From Ramlibacter tataouinensis (GTDB taxonomy: Bacteria > Pseudomonadota > Gammaproteobacteria > Burkholderiales > Burkholderiaceae_C), in contig DIZF01000065.1 in the NCBI GenBank assembly GCA_002427815.1, forward strand, positions 144,511-175,694: DNA of 31,184 nucleotides. The letters run 5' to 3'. The stretch's first letter is position 1. The number at the start of each line of letters is the position of its first letter. Position numbers and translations under genes: made by a program. Below are positions 16,580-24,893 of this stretch, in pieces. The notes beneath the pieces are model-generated. The model saw only the letters and a program-made list of their open reading frames with translations. It was not told the DNA's origin and ran no database searches.

Positions 16580-18228
16580 ATGCAGCCGGGTCAGCGGCGC
16601 GCTACTGGCACACCTTGCGCCACCTCAGGCCCGTGCAGTGGTACGGCCGCTTGTGGTTCAAGGTCTGGCGACCACGGCTGGACCCGCTGAAACCTGCACC
16701 CGCCGGTCGGGCGCCTGCGGGGGACTGGAAGCCGCCTGCAAGCCGCACTGCGGCCATGCTGTCTGCGGACCGCTTTCGTTTTCTGAACCAGGAGCACAGC
16801 CTGCCCGCAACTGGCGGCTGGAACGATCCCGCGCTGAAAAAGCTGTGGCTGTACAACCTGCATTACTTCGACGACCTCAACGCCGCCGACGCGGCCAGCC
16901 GTGCGCCGTGGCATATGACATTGCTGCAACGCTGGGTAGCCGAGAACAAGCCAGCGGACGGCAATGGATGGGAGCCCTATCCCACCTCGCTGCGCATCGT
17001 CAACTGGGTGAAATGGTCGCTTGCGGGCAACGCGCTGCCCCCGGATTGTGTTCACAGCCTGGCGCTACAGGCGCGCTGGCTGGCCGCGCGAATGGAGTGG
17101 CATTTGTTGGGAAATCACTTGTTCTCCAATGCCAAGGCCCTGGTATTCGCGGGCCTTTTCTTTGAAGGGGACGAGACAGAGCGGTGGCTGGCCAAGGGGC
17201 TGCGCGTCATCGCACGCCAACTGCCGGAGCAAGTGTTGGCAGACGGGGGTCACTTCGAACGCAGTCCGATGTACCACGCGCTCTTTCTCGAAGACCTGCT
17301 GGACCTGGCCAATGCCGCCGCTGCCTGGCCGCGGCAGATCGATCAGGCGGATTCCGACTGCTGGCGAAAAGCGGCGGGTGACATGCTCGCGTGGCTGGAG
17401 GGGATGGCGCACCCCGACGGCCAGATCGCGCTGTTCAACGATGCGGCCATGGCTATCGCACCCGCCCCGGCAGCGCTGGGCGACTACGCCACGCGGCTTG
17501 GCATTGGATTGCCCCAGCGGACAGCGCCGCAAGGTTTGGCCCTGGAGCATTGGACCGACAGCGGCTACATCCGCATGGCGTCCCCGAAGGCAGTGGCACT
17601 TCTCGACGTGGCGCCTGTGGGGCCCGACTACCTGCCGGGCCATGCCCATGCCGATACGCTGTCTTTCGAGTTGTCGGTGGCCGGCCGGCGGCTGGTGGTC
17701 AACGGCGGGACCTCACGTTATGGGGTGGGGCCCGAGCGCACGCGCGAGCGGTCCACGTCCGCCCACAGCACCGTCCAAGTGGCGGGGCAGGACTCGTCCG
17801 AGGTCTGGGGCGGATTTCGGGTGGCCCGGCGGGCCCGGCCGTTTGACCTGCAAACCGCCCAGGCCGCTGACCACGTGCGGGTGGATTGTGCGCACGACGG
17901 CTACTGCCGGCTTGCGGGCCGTCCCGTGCACCGCCGCACTTGGTCGATGGACGCCCATTGCCTGACAATCACCGATACCGTGACCGGCGACCACCCCGCC
18001 GTGGCCCGCTTCATCTTGCATCCGGACGCGCGGGTCGAGCGAGCCGGTGACGCCGAATGGACAGCCACGCTATTGGGCGGGCCGGCGATTGGGTTCAAAA
18101 TCGAGTTCGGGAGCGGACGACTGGAGCCGGCATGCTACGCGCCCGAGTTTGGCAAGGTTCTTGCAACGAAATGCCTCGCAGTTGATTTGGCAGGCGGCCG
18201 AGGAGTGACCCACATCACGTGGAACTGA
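16576..18228 (+). CDS. heparinase II/III-family (alginate-lyase-like) protein
   Basis: A 550-residue protein with an N-terminal alpha/alpha-toroid region (LWLYNLHYFDDLNA, YPTSLRIVNWVKW, HLLGNHLFSNAKALVFAGLF, HFERSPMYHALFLEDLLDL) and a C-terminal Heparinase_II/III domain: HAHADTLSFELSVAGRR near residue 355, VNGGTSRYG near 375 and STSAHSTVQV near 396. These His/Tyr/Asn elements match the lyase active-site layout. No signal peptide is apparent, which is unusual for a degradative lyase and suggests a cytoplasmic or membrane-surface biosynthetic role with the preceding oxidoreductase. TTG 16576 is chosen because GGAGG at 16564-16568 lies seven bases before it and it overlaps the upstream stop; the in-frame ATG 16438 lies deep inside the upstream gene. 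Confidence 0.85.
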   Translation: MNAAGSAARYWHTLRHLRPVQWYGRLWFKVWRPRLDPLKPAPAGRAPAGDWKPPASRTAAMLSADRFRFLNQEHSLPATGGWNDPALKKLWLYNLHYFDDLNAADAASRAPWHMTLLQRWVAENKPADGNGWEPYPTSLRIVNWVKWSLAGNALPPDCVHSLALQARWLAARMEWHLLGNHLFSNAKALVFAGLFFEGDETERWLAKGLRVIARQLPEQVLADGGHFERSPMYHALFLEDLLDLANAAAAWPRQIDQADSDCWRKAAGDMLAWLEGMAHPDGQIALFNDAAMAIAPAPAALGDYATRLGIGLPQRTAPQGLALEHWTDSGYIRMASPKAVALLDVAPVGPDYLPGHAHADTLSFELSVAGRRLVVNGGTSRYGVGPERTRERSTSAHSTVQVAGQDSSEVWGGFRVARRARPFDLQTAQAADHVRVDCAHDGYCRLAGRPVHRRTWSMDAHCLTITDTVTGDHPAVARFILHPDARVERAGDAEWTATLLGGPAIGFKIEFGSGRLEPACYAPEFGKVLATKCLAVDLAGGRGVTHITWN

Positions 18229-18229
18229 G

Positions 18230-19642
18230 ATGCACATTCTTTTCTTGACGGACAATTTTCCGCCCGAGGTCAATGCGCCGGCAAGCCGCACGTTCGAGCA
18301 TTGCCGCGAGTGGGTACGAAAGGGCCGGCAGATCACGGTGATCACCTGCGTGCCCAACTTCCCCAAGGGGCGGGTGTTTCCGGGCTACCGCAACCGGCTC
18401 TGGCAAACCGAAACAATGGACGGCATCCGTGTCATCCGCGTATGGACCTACATCAGCGCCAACGACGGAGTCGTGCGCCGGATTCTCGACTACCTGAGTT
18501 TCATGATCGCCGCCTTCCTGGCATCGCTCTTCGTGCGGCGTGTCGATGTGGTGGTCGGCACCTCACCGCAGTTCTTCACCGTCTGCGCCGCCTGGGTGGC
18601 GGCGGCCTGCAAGTGGGTTCCTTGGGTATTCGAGCTGCGCGACCTGTGGCCGGAGTCGATCAAGGCTGTCGGAGCCATGCGCGACACGCCCGCGATGCGA
18701 TTGCTCGAACGCCTGGAGATGTTTCTCTACCGCAAGGCCGATCGCATCGTGACGGTGACGCACGCCTTCCGGCATGCCTTGATCAAGAGAGGCGTGGACG
18801 GCGCCAAGATCGCTGTGGTGACCAATGGCGTGGATCTGTCCCGCTTCATTCCTGCACCCAAGGACGCGTCCCTGGTGCAGTCGCTGGAGCTCGATGGCAA
18901 ATTTGTCGTCGGCTACATCGGCACGCACGGCATGGCCCATGCCCTAGAGACCCTGCTGGATGCGGCGGCGCTGCTGCAGCAGGCGCCGAATGCGGGCAAC
19001 GTGCTGTTTCTGTTTCTGGGCGACGGTGCCCGGAAGGCGGCGCTGGTCCAGCGCGCCGATGCACAGGGATTGAAGAATGTGCTGTTCCTGGATTCGGTGG
19101 TCAAGGACGAGGTGGCTCGCTACTGGTCGCTGCTGGACATGTCGGTGATCCATCTGCGAAAGACCGAGTTGTTCAGCACGGTGATTCCGTCCAAGTTGTT
19201 CGAGTGCATGGGCATGGGCGTGCCGGTTCTGTTGGGCCTTGCGGGCGAGGCGGCCGACATCGTGCTGGGCGAGCAAGTGGGCGAGGTATTCGAGCCCGAA
19301 GATGCCGGGGAGCTGGCGGCCGGCGTGCTGCGCCTTCGCGATGACGTGCCGCGGTTCCAGGCGCTGCGCGCCAATGCCTTGCGGGCCGCGCCTTCGTACG
19401 AGCGGACCGCACTGGCCCTGACGATGCTCCAGAGCATCGATTCACTGGAAAACAATGATGAAACCGCGACAGAAGGTGATGCTGGTGTTCGGCACCCGGC
19501 CGGAGGCCATCAAGATGGGGCCGCTCTACCATTCGTTAAGGCGCCAGCCCGACGAGTTCGAGACACTGGTGTGCGTGACAGCCCAGCACCGGCAGATGTT
19601 GGACCAGGTGCTGAGGGTGTTTGGAATCACACCCGACCTTGA
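18230..19642 (+). CDS. wbuB: WbuB-like glycosyltransferase family 4, with C-terminal read-on into wecB
   Basis: Repeat-unit glycosyltransferase; WbuB-type enzymes are associated with L-FucNAc transfer, and fnlABC is in this locus. The start MHILFLTDNFPPEVNAPASR carries the acceptor loop typical of WbuB. FELRDLWPESIKAVGAM, VVTNGVDLSRF, FVVGYIGTHGMAHALETLL and SKLFECMGMGVPVLLG are all family landmarks. The homologous part ends near SYERTALALTMLQSIDSL (about 19449). After that the frame continues for some 62 residues across the wecB start, a 188-base overlap with composition of an out-of-frame reading. Tandem TGA codons at 19456-19461 lie in a different frame, so a one-base change near the end probably removed the normal stop. 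One base separates the start from the heparinase-like stop. Confidence 0.85.
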   Translation: MHILFLTDNFPPEVNAPASRTFEHCREWVRKGRQITVITCVPNFPKGRVFPGYRNRLWQTETMDGIRVIRVWTYISANDGVVRRILDYLSFMIAAFLASLFVRRVDVVVGTSPQFFTVCAAWVAAACKWVPWVFELRDLWPESIKAVGAMRDTPAMRLLERLEMFLYRKADRIVTVTHAFRHALIKRGVDGAKIAVVTNGVDLSRFIPAPKDASLVQSLELDGKFVVGYIGTHGMAHALETLLDAAALLQQAPNAGNVLFLFLGDGARKAALVQRADAQGLKNVLFLDSVVKDEVARYWSLLDMSVIHLRKTELFSTVIPSKLFECMGMGVPVLLGLAGEAADIVLGEQVGEVFEPEDAGELAAGVLRLRDDVPRFQALRANALRAAPSYERTALALTMLQSIDSLENNDETATEGDAGVRHPAGGHQDGAALPFVKAPARRVRDTGVRDSPAPADVGPGAEGVWNHTRP

Positions 19643-20603
19643 TCTGGACTTGATGACACAGGGGCAGGACCTGTTCGATGTGACGTCGTCGGTGCTGCTG
19701 GGCATGCGCAAGGTCTTGCACGAGCACCGGCCCGACGCGCTGCTGGTGCATGGCGATACCACCACGACGCTGGCGGCAGCTATGGCCGGCTTTTACGCGG
19801 GTGTGCCGGTGGGGCATGTGGAGGCCGGCCTGCGCACGCACGACATGCAAGCCCCGTTCCCGGAAGAGTTCAACCGGCAGGTGGCCAGCAAGGTGATGCG
19901 GTGGCACTTCGCGCCCACTGAACTCAGTCGGCGCAACCTGCTTGCCGAGCGGGTGCCCGATGATCGGGTGACCGTGACCGGCAATACCGTGATCGACGCC
20001 CTGATGTGGGTGCTGGACCGGATCGATTCCAGCGCACCGCGGCGCGAAGCGATTGCCACTCTCCTGAGTACGCGGCTGGCATTCGATTGGAGAAGCGAGC
20101 GCTTCGTCCTGATCACCGGGCATCGCAGGGAGAATTTCGGCGACGGTTTCGTGCAGATCTGCCACGCCCTGCAGGATCTGGCGCTGCGTTATCCGGCTGC
20201 GCACTTCGTCTACCCGGTCCACTTGAACCCGAATGTGCAAAGACCGGTGCGCGAGCTGCTGACGGACATTGCCAATGTGCACCTGATCGAACCGCTGGAT
20301 TACGAGCCCTTTGTCTACTTGCTCAAGCACTGCCACCTGGTGCTGACCGACAGTGGCGGCATTCAGGAAGAAGCACCCAGCCTCGGCAAGCCGGTGCTGG
20401 TCATGCGCGAAGCCACCGAGCGGCCCGAGGCCGTCGAGGCCGGCACGGTGCGATTAGTGGGCGCGGATCGGCAGCGCATCGTGGCCAACGTAGCCGAGCT
20501 GCTGGACAATGAGACCGCGTACCGGTCCATGGCAGGTGCCCACAATCCCTATGGGGACGGCGCCGCCTGCGGCCGCATCATCGCGGCGTTGAGGAGGAGT
20601 TGA
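19455..20603 (+). CDS. wecB: UDP-N-acetylglucosamine 2-epimerase, non-hydrolysing
   Basis: Cytoplasmic enzyme that converts UDP-GlcNAc to UDP-ManNAc. At 382 residues it matches E. coli WecB (about 376). It shows VFGTRPEAIKMGPL at the N-terminus, VHGDTTTTLA with the catalytic Asp, HVEAGLRT and FPEEFNRQ with the catalytic Glu residues, VLITGHRREN with the His, and LTDSGGIQEEAPSLGKPVLVMRE. The start is ATGATG at 19455/19458, and the wecC start follows the stop directly. With WecC it should supply UDP-ManNAcA. It is a different subfamily from the FnlC-type epimerase at 25329-26465. Confidence 0.95.
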   Translation: MMKPRQKVMLVFGTRPEAIKMGPLYHSLRRQPDEFETLVCVTAQHRQMLDQVLRVFGITPDLDLDLMTQGQDLFDVTSSVLLGMRKVLHEHRPDALLVHGDTTTTLAAAMAGFYAGVPVGHVEAGLRTHDMQAPFPEEFNRQVASKVMRWHFAPTELSRRNLLAERVPDDRVTVTGNTVIDALMWVLDRIDSSAPRREAIATLLSTRLAFDWRSERFVLITGHRRENFGDGFVQICHALQDLALRYPAAHFVYPVHLNPNVQRPVRELLTDIANVHLIEPLDYEPFVYLLKHCHLVLTDSGGIQEEAPSLGKPVLVMREATERPEAVEAGTVRLVGADRQRIVANVAELLDNETAYRSMAGAHNPYGDGAACGRIIAALRRS

Positions 20604-21860
20604 ATGCGGAAGAAGACGGTCTGTGTCGTCGGGTTGGGGTACATCGGCCTTCCGACAGCGGCGCTGCTGGCGGGCAAGGGGTACCAGGTGGTCGGCGTCG
20701 ATCTGAACGATCGCGTGGTCGAGACCATCAACCGGGGCGAGATCCATATCGTGGAGCCTGATCTGGCGGCCTACGTCCGCTCCGCGGTTACGGCGGGCAA
20801 ACTGAAGGCACACGCCAAGCCCCAGGAAGCAGACATCTACATGATTTGCGTGCCCACGCCGTTTCGCGCAGGGCAGGGCATTCCGCAACCGGATATCGAC
20901 TACGTGCTGGCCGCGACGCAAAGCATCGCCGCGCTGGTCAGGCCGGGCAACCTGGTGATCCTGGAGTCGACATCGCCGGTAGGGACGACCCAAAAGGTGG
21001 CCAATGTCCTGCGCCAAGCCGGCGTCGATGTCGACGCGATTCATGTCGCGTATTGCCCCGAGCGTGTGCTGCCGGGCAAGATCATGACGGAACTGGTGGA
21101 AAACGACCGGGTGGTCGGTGGCCTCACGGTCCAGGGCACCCGTGCGGTCAGCGCGTTCTACCGCACGTTCGTGCGCGGTGAAGTGTTGGAAACCGACGCG
21201 GCAACCGCCGAGATGTGCAAGCTGACCGAGAACAGCTACCGGGACGTGAACATCGCTTTCGCCAACGAGCTGTCGCTGGTTTGTGCTCGGTCTGGAATCG
21301 ATGTGTGGCGGCTGATCCAATTGGCCAACCGCCATCCCCGGGTCAACATTCTTCAGCCGGGGACCGGCGTTGGGGGGCACTGCATCGCGGTCGACCCCTG
21401 GTTCATCGTGGCAAGCGACCCGGAGAACACACCGTTGATCCGGACCGCGCGCGAGGTCAACAACCGCAAGGCTGCCTGGGTCATTGAGCAGATTGCCGCA
21501 GCGGCAAGGGACGTGACCGAGCGGACCGGCCGCAGACCGAAGGTGGCCTGCCTCGGTCTGGCTTTCAAGCCCGATATCGACGATCTGCGTGAATCGCCCG
21601 CGGTGCAGGTGGCGTCCGCGCTACAGAAAATGGATTTCGACGTGCTGGTGGTGGAACCGAACATCGAATCGCATGGCCTGTTTGCGCTCACAAGCCTTGC
21701 CGATGCGCTGCAGCAGGCCGACGTGGTGGCCATCCTGGTGAAGCATGCCGAGTTCGTGCGGTCGGCCTCAGCGGGGGAACTGGATGCCGAGAAGGTGCGC
21801 GATTTCTGCGGCGTGAAGTTCGACCGGGGGAGTGCCCTCCGCAAGGCCAATGCGTCATAG
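20604..21860 (+). CDS. wecC: UDP-N-acetyl-D-mannosamine 6-dehydrogenase
   Basis: NAD-dependent four-electron oxidation of UDP-ManNAc to UDP-ManNAcA. The 418-residue protein has the Rossmann motif VVGLGYIGLPTAALLA, CVPTPF, the AYCPERVLPGKIMTEL region, LTENSYRDVNIAFANELSLV, and catalytic Cys260 in GVGGHCIAVDPWF. LGLAFKPDIDDLRESPA marks the C-terminal domain. A strong Shine-Dalgarno (GAGGAGG around 20590) precedes ATG 20604, which abuts the wecB stop. It is the last gene of the rightward unit. Confidence 0.95.
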   Translation: MRKKTVCVVGLGYIGLPTAALLAGKGYQVVGVDLNDRVVETINRGEIHIVEPDLAAYVRSAVTAGKLKAHAKPQEADIYMICVPTPFRAGQGIPQPDIDYVLAATQSIAALVRPGNLVILESTSPVGTTQKVANVLRQAGVDVDAIHVAYCPERVLPGKIMTELVENDRVVGGLTVQGTRAVSAFYRTFVRGEVLETDAATAEMCKLTENSYRDVNIAFANELSLVCARSGIDVWRLIQLANRHPRVNILQPGTGVGGHCIAVDPWFIVASDPENTPLIRTAREVNNRKAAWVIEQIAAAARDVTERTGRRPKVACLGLAFKPDIDDLRESPAVQVASALQKMDFDVLVVEPNIESHGLFALTSLADALQQADVVAILVKHAEFVRSASAGELDAEKVRDFCGVKFDRGSALRKANAS

Positions 21861-21877
21861 CCTCCGGTGAGCGGTGT

Positions 21878-21897
21878 CGGGGGCCTACTGACCCCCG
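21878..21897 (+). terminator. hairpin after wecC, weak terminator candidate
   Basis: CGGGGG and CCCCCG form a 6-base-pair GC stem with an 8-base loop, 17 bases after the wecC stop. No T-run follows, so intrinsic termination is doubtful. Confidence 0.35.
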
Positions 21898-22111
21898 GGG
21901 TAACAGATGCTGCTGCTTTCGCCTGCGTTGCCCCGGTGAATCTCAACTGCGAAGGCTTTAAGGAGAACACAAGCGCGTCTACCGTTCGAGCGCATTCAAT
22001 GGCCGTCTGCGCGCGTCGGCCGGTTCGTCACAAGATCTGCACTGGCCGCTGACGCGCACACGCGAACTCGCTGCGCTGCTGCGCGAGCTGGGCCGGCGAT
22101 TCGCATCGATG
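21898..22111. other. GC-rich segment without a convincing gene
   Basis: Joins wecC to the phage-like genes. Short frames are open on both strands. One minus-strand frame (ATG 22115, stop 21996) overlaps the upstream small ORF as ATGA, but its sequence is low-complexity Ala/Arg and not recognisable. The left edge of the mobile insert probably lies here. Confidence 0.3.
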
Positions 22112-22273
22112 TCATCTGGACGGCGCTCGTTCCGTAATCTGATTCATGGTGGCCTCCAAGGTATCGGTCAGGTTGCCCAGGTCAAACGACGCCCCGCCCG
22201 GCCCGGCCTCTACATTGGCGCGGCTGTTGCTCGCGCTGGCGTAAAGCACCAGGGCGGCGGCGGCGGCTTTCAT
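22112..22273 (-). CDS. small phage-associated ORF after the tailspike gene (53 aa)
   Basis: ATG 22273 lies three bases after the tailspike stop, so it is positioned to be co-translated. The product begins MKAAAAALVLYASASNSR and ends TMNQITERAPSR. The hydrophobic N-terminus is too short for a confident signal peptide. The base composition is much more GC-rich than the tailspike gene. No family is recognised; small genes after tail fibres in phages are often lysis or chaperone genes, but nothing here proves that. It might be the truncated N-terminus of a longer phage gene. Confidence 0.45.
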   Translation of the reverse strand: MKAAAAALVLYASASNSRANVEAGPGGASFDLGNLTDTLEATMNQITERAPSR

Positions 22274-22276
22274 GGC

Positions 22277-24103
22277 TTAGGATGTTGGGCTAGTTGTATC
22301 GAAGTAATACAAAACAACCTTCAAACTTCCACCTGTGAAGTTACTCGTCTTTGCCGTAACAATAATACTTGTCGCAGCTTGGTATATTTGTGGGGCTAAT
22401 CCTGCCGTACCATAATTGGCAGGTGTGGTTGATAGGCCAGCAGTTAGGCTATTGACGTTTGACCATCGGCTAGTGTCTGCTGCAACTCCCAACAAATAGC
22501 CAGTTCCACCTGTAATGTTAGTCTGGATACGCGATACACAACCAATAACAACCGCACCTGATGGGATTGCATTTATCCATGTCGCTGCCGCACCGGATAA
22601 AGCTAATGTAGCAACCTTCATGCGCAGAGTCATGCCTGCACCTGCGGCGTAGCTATCTGTTAAAGGGTTTCCTCCAACAGTCAGAGCATCGGCAACAGAA
22701 TTGAAAATCGAGCTTTGAAATTCAATTGTTCCAATTGTCCCGCCAGACATCAGGCTATTGATTTTGCATCTGTCAAAAAGAACCCTTGTGTTAACTGCTG
22801 TTGCTAATGAAACGCCGACCACAGTTGGCATGACGAAATTTTCAAACGTGATTTGATCCTGCAAGCCTGTGCAGACGATAACCACATTGTTTGTGCTTCC
22901 TGGCGATGGCTTTATCGTAACGTCTTTGAACCGTATATTTTCAACAGTTGCCGTGTGTGCTCCAGTATCAAGGCTATTGAATCGAATATCACTTGCCGTG
23001 CAGTTGTTTGCTGTTTGGTTTGTTCTATCTACAACGCCTGAGATGGTGATATTTCTAATATAAGTTGTAGGCTCCCATGAATATGTAGAACCATCAGGCA
23101 ATGCACCTATTTGCTGCATCTTGAATCCGCCGACTGTCGTAGAAACTGTGTCTGTCGCGACAACAGAGAACCTGAAATTTAAGTTTGTATAACTGAATGC
23201 AGCACCTTGAAAGCTATTTGCAATGCCACAGCATGAGCTTGATGCCTGAAAAGTCGTGCTGCCCGTATCTACGCTAAGAATGTCCAGATTCTCGCAACCT
23301 TTAAGGGTCGGCGCGTTGCTGGTCTTTGCATTGGTGCAAATGACCGACAGATCAGCAATGTACTGATTTTTCCAATAGGCATTAACAGTCCCATTTGACA
23401 CACCAGCCAAATAAGCAGCACGATGCACACCATCGGCATTTATCTTGATCTGTACACCATCGACCCAATAGAGCGCTACCGGATACCCCACGAATGTGCA
23501 ATCAATGTCGACTTCAATATCCTTGTTGTTTCCCTGAGAAAAGTCCGTGTATGCTCCAGACAATACCCCGTATCTTGCGTTTTTAATTGTCGCCCGAACC
23601 TTTAGGCGCTTGCTGCCATTGCGCCAACGAACAAGAGCTCCCCCAAAGTAGCCAAGATTCGTACTTGGTGATGCCAGTAAAGCGCCCTCATAATTTATAT
23701 CGACTTGAGCATCATTACAGCCAACGAAGTCAAACACAGGCGCAATTGGATCTCCTGTGTAAACCCGAGAATCGTAGATTGTTGCTCCGCGCCCAATAAT
23801 ACGAACACCATCTTGTGATGTAAACGTGACAAGGGCGGCGTTGTTTGGCATCGTTACTAGATACCTACCTTGGGGGTAATCGACAACCTTGCTTGCCGCA
23901 TGTGCAGCGAGTATCGCAGCCGTGTCATCCGTAACCCCATCACCAAAAGCACCAAAGTCTTTTACGCTCACACTCTCGCGCATCTTTCCCTGAATATTCG
24001 TAGTTACGGCCCCAGCCCCTGAGGTGATCGAGCCAATCAATGCGGCCCCTGTTCCTAAAGCAAGCTCACGCCTGCTTACGTTTTTTCTAAACATTCCTGT
24101 CAT
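22277..24103 (-). CDS. phage tailspike-like protein, pectate-lyase (right-handed beta-helix) fold, with Tat-like N-terminus
   Basis: An intact 608-residue protein. Residues 1-33 (start MTGMFRKNVSRRELALGTGA) have a twin Arg at 11-12, a hydrophobic stretch and an AGA before residue 33, resembling a Tat signal though the motif is imperfect (SRRELAL). Residues 41-60 (MRESVSVKDFGAFGDGVTDD) are the hallmark start of tailspike/Pectate_lyase_3 domains. Residues 60-480 are rich in Asn, Thr and short beta-strand patterns, as expected of a beta-helix. The last 120 residues (from about TLRMKVATLALSGAAATWIN) resemble the C-terminal domain of many phage tail fibres. Such proteins bind and often cleave surface polysaccharide. 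The gene is clearly AT-richer than its surroundings and overlaps the upstream phage-gene fragment as ATGA. Enzymatic activity and export are inference. Confidence 0.8.
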   Translation of the reverse strand: MTGMFRKNVSRRELALGTGAALIGSITSGAGAVTTNIQGKMRESVSVKDFGAFGDGVTDDTAAILAAHAASKVVDYPQGRYLVTMPNNAALVTFTSQDGVRIIGRGATIYDSRVYTGDPIAPVFDFVGCNDAQVDINYEGALLASPSTNLGYFGGALVRWRNGSKRLKVRATIKNARYGVLSGAYTDFSQGNNKDIEVDIDCTFVGYPVALYWVDGVQIKINADGVHRAAYLAGVSNGTVNAYWKNQYIADLSVICTNAKTSNAPTLKGCENLDILSVDTGSTTFQASSSCCGIANSFQGAAFSYTNLNFRFSVVATDTVSTTVGGFKMQQIGALPDGSTYSWEPTTYIRNITISGVVDRTNQTANNCTASDIRFNSLDTGAHTATVENIRFKDVTIKPSPGSTNNVVIVCTGLQDQITFENFVMPTVVGVSLATAVNTRVLFDRCKINSLMSGGTIGTIEFQSSIFNSVADALTVGGNPLTDSYAAGAGMTLRMKVATLALSGAAATWINAIPSGAVVIGCVSRIQTNITGGTGYLLGVAADTSRWSNVNSLTAGLSTTPANYGTAGLAPQIYQAATSIIVTAKTSNFTGGSLKVVLYYFDTTSPTS

Positions 24104-24278
24104 GAAATCACCTGTTGAACGGTTACGCTGGCGGTTTTGGCGGTGTCACAAATCGCGGCCCATGCCAGATTGGCGGCTTGCTCCGCAATCCATGTATCCC
24201 CCACGTCCAGCACGATACATCGCTTGTCCCAGGTGATCCCGGTGAACCCGATGGCTACTTGATCCGTTCCGGCGCGCC
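24100..24278 (-). pseudogene. 3' part of a phage tail-region gene (exon downstream of the group II intron)
   Basis: The frame gives WRAGTDQVAIGFTGITWDK and continues to TASVTVQQVIS, ending in TGA that overlaps the tailspike start. The 5' part is replaced by the intron remnant at 24279. Coupling to the tailspike gene suggests a tail-module protein; no known domain is recognised. The frame is open into the intron sequence, giving a longer artefactual ORF to 24345 beginning MRESRPLGS, which is not host or phage coding sequence. Confidence 0.55.
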
Positions 24279-24500
24279 ATCGCGGTAGGGACGCCCATTT
24301 CAGCGCGCCCCCCCCCACAGATCCCAGCGGGCGCGATTCACGCACTGGGCTCCCACATTGGGTGTTTGACGGCGAACCGCCGGTCAGGCCATGGATGAAG
24401 GATTCGGGGTGGCGGGAGCCATGCCGCAGCGATCTTCGTGATCCGCTCCCACGTCATTCCGTCTTTCTCGCTACGCCGCCGAAGCGTTCGTCGCCATAGG
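24279..24500 (-). mobile_element. 3' fragment of a group II intron (maturase C-terminus, domains V and VI)
   Basis: On the minus strand a frame reads KDGMTWERITKIAAAWLPPP and on to FAVKHPMWEPSA, stopping at 24338-24340; this is the familiar C-terminal end of bacterial group II intron reverse transcriptases. Directly overlapping and following is a domain V-like hairpin (24320-24352) and a domain VI-like G-rich hairpin ending CTACCGCGAT at 24279, a typical bacterial intron 3' end. The 5' part of the intron and the RT core are gone; the sequence joins a transposase fragment at about 24500. Confidence 0.7.
24320..24352 (-). ncRNA. group II intron domain V-like hairpin
   Basis: The 33-base element starts GAGCCCAGTGCG, has a TGAA-containing loop and ends CGCTGGGATC, matching the domain V layout with the AGC catalytic triad at positions 2-4. 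The base opposite the triad G appears to be A. The 3' side is followed by a run of nine G that opens domain VI. Confidence 0.65.
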
Positions 24501-24796
24501 TGCCGTTCCATGGCATCAACCAAAAGCGGGATCAACGCCTTCAGGCGCTTGCCGCAAACCCGATCGGCCGCTTCCCACAACACGGTCAGCGCCTGGCGCA
24601 CCGCCTCGTCATACAGGCGGTTGCGTGCGCGGGCCTCCTTCGCACTGGCAACGCCCTCGCGCAGCACCCGGATGGCATGCTTGCGGTGATAGTCGGTCAA
24701 GGCCACGAATTCATCCAGGATCTTGATCCGGTCACCCAACGCCGCGCTGCGATACCGCTGCCGCAGCGCTTGCACCAACTCCTTGCGTGTCGTCAT
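24501..24796 (-). pseudogene. N-terminal fragment of an integrase-type transposase
   Basis: From ATG 24796 the frame reads MTTRKELVQALRQRYRSAAL, then KILDEFVALTDYHRKHAIRVL and CGKRLKALIPLLVDAMERH. This is the helix-turn-helix N-terminus of a group of rve-type transposases (IS481/ISNCY-like, exact family not certain). After MERH, at about 24501, the sequence switches to the intron remnant, so the catalytic domain is missing. Upstream, TGTTGCCTCACG (minus strand, ending near 24866) may be the element's terminal repeat. Confidence 0.7.
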
Positions 24797-24893
24797 GCTG
24801 ATTTGCCTCGTCACGTTGATGCTCCCGCCGGACAATCCGACGGGTAGCAAAGTACGTGAGGCAACAGGTCAGCTCGGGTAGCAGTTCTGATGA

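Noticed and set aside
22109..22399. Plus-strand 96-residue ORF over the tailspike 3' end
   Set aside because: It runs antisense to two tightly coupled minus-strand ORFs and has glycine-rich shadow-like sequence.
24279..24345. ORF start MRESRPLGS fused to the phage gene fragment
   Set aside because: This peptide is translated from intron domain V/VI sequence, a common annotation artefact; real phage sequence resumes at 24278.
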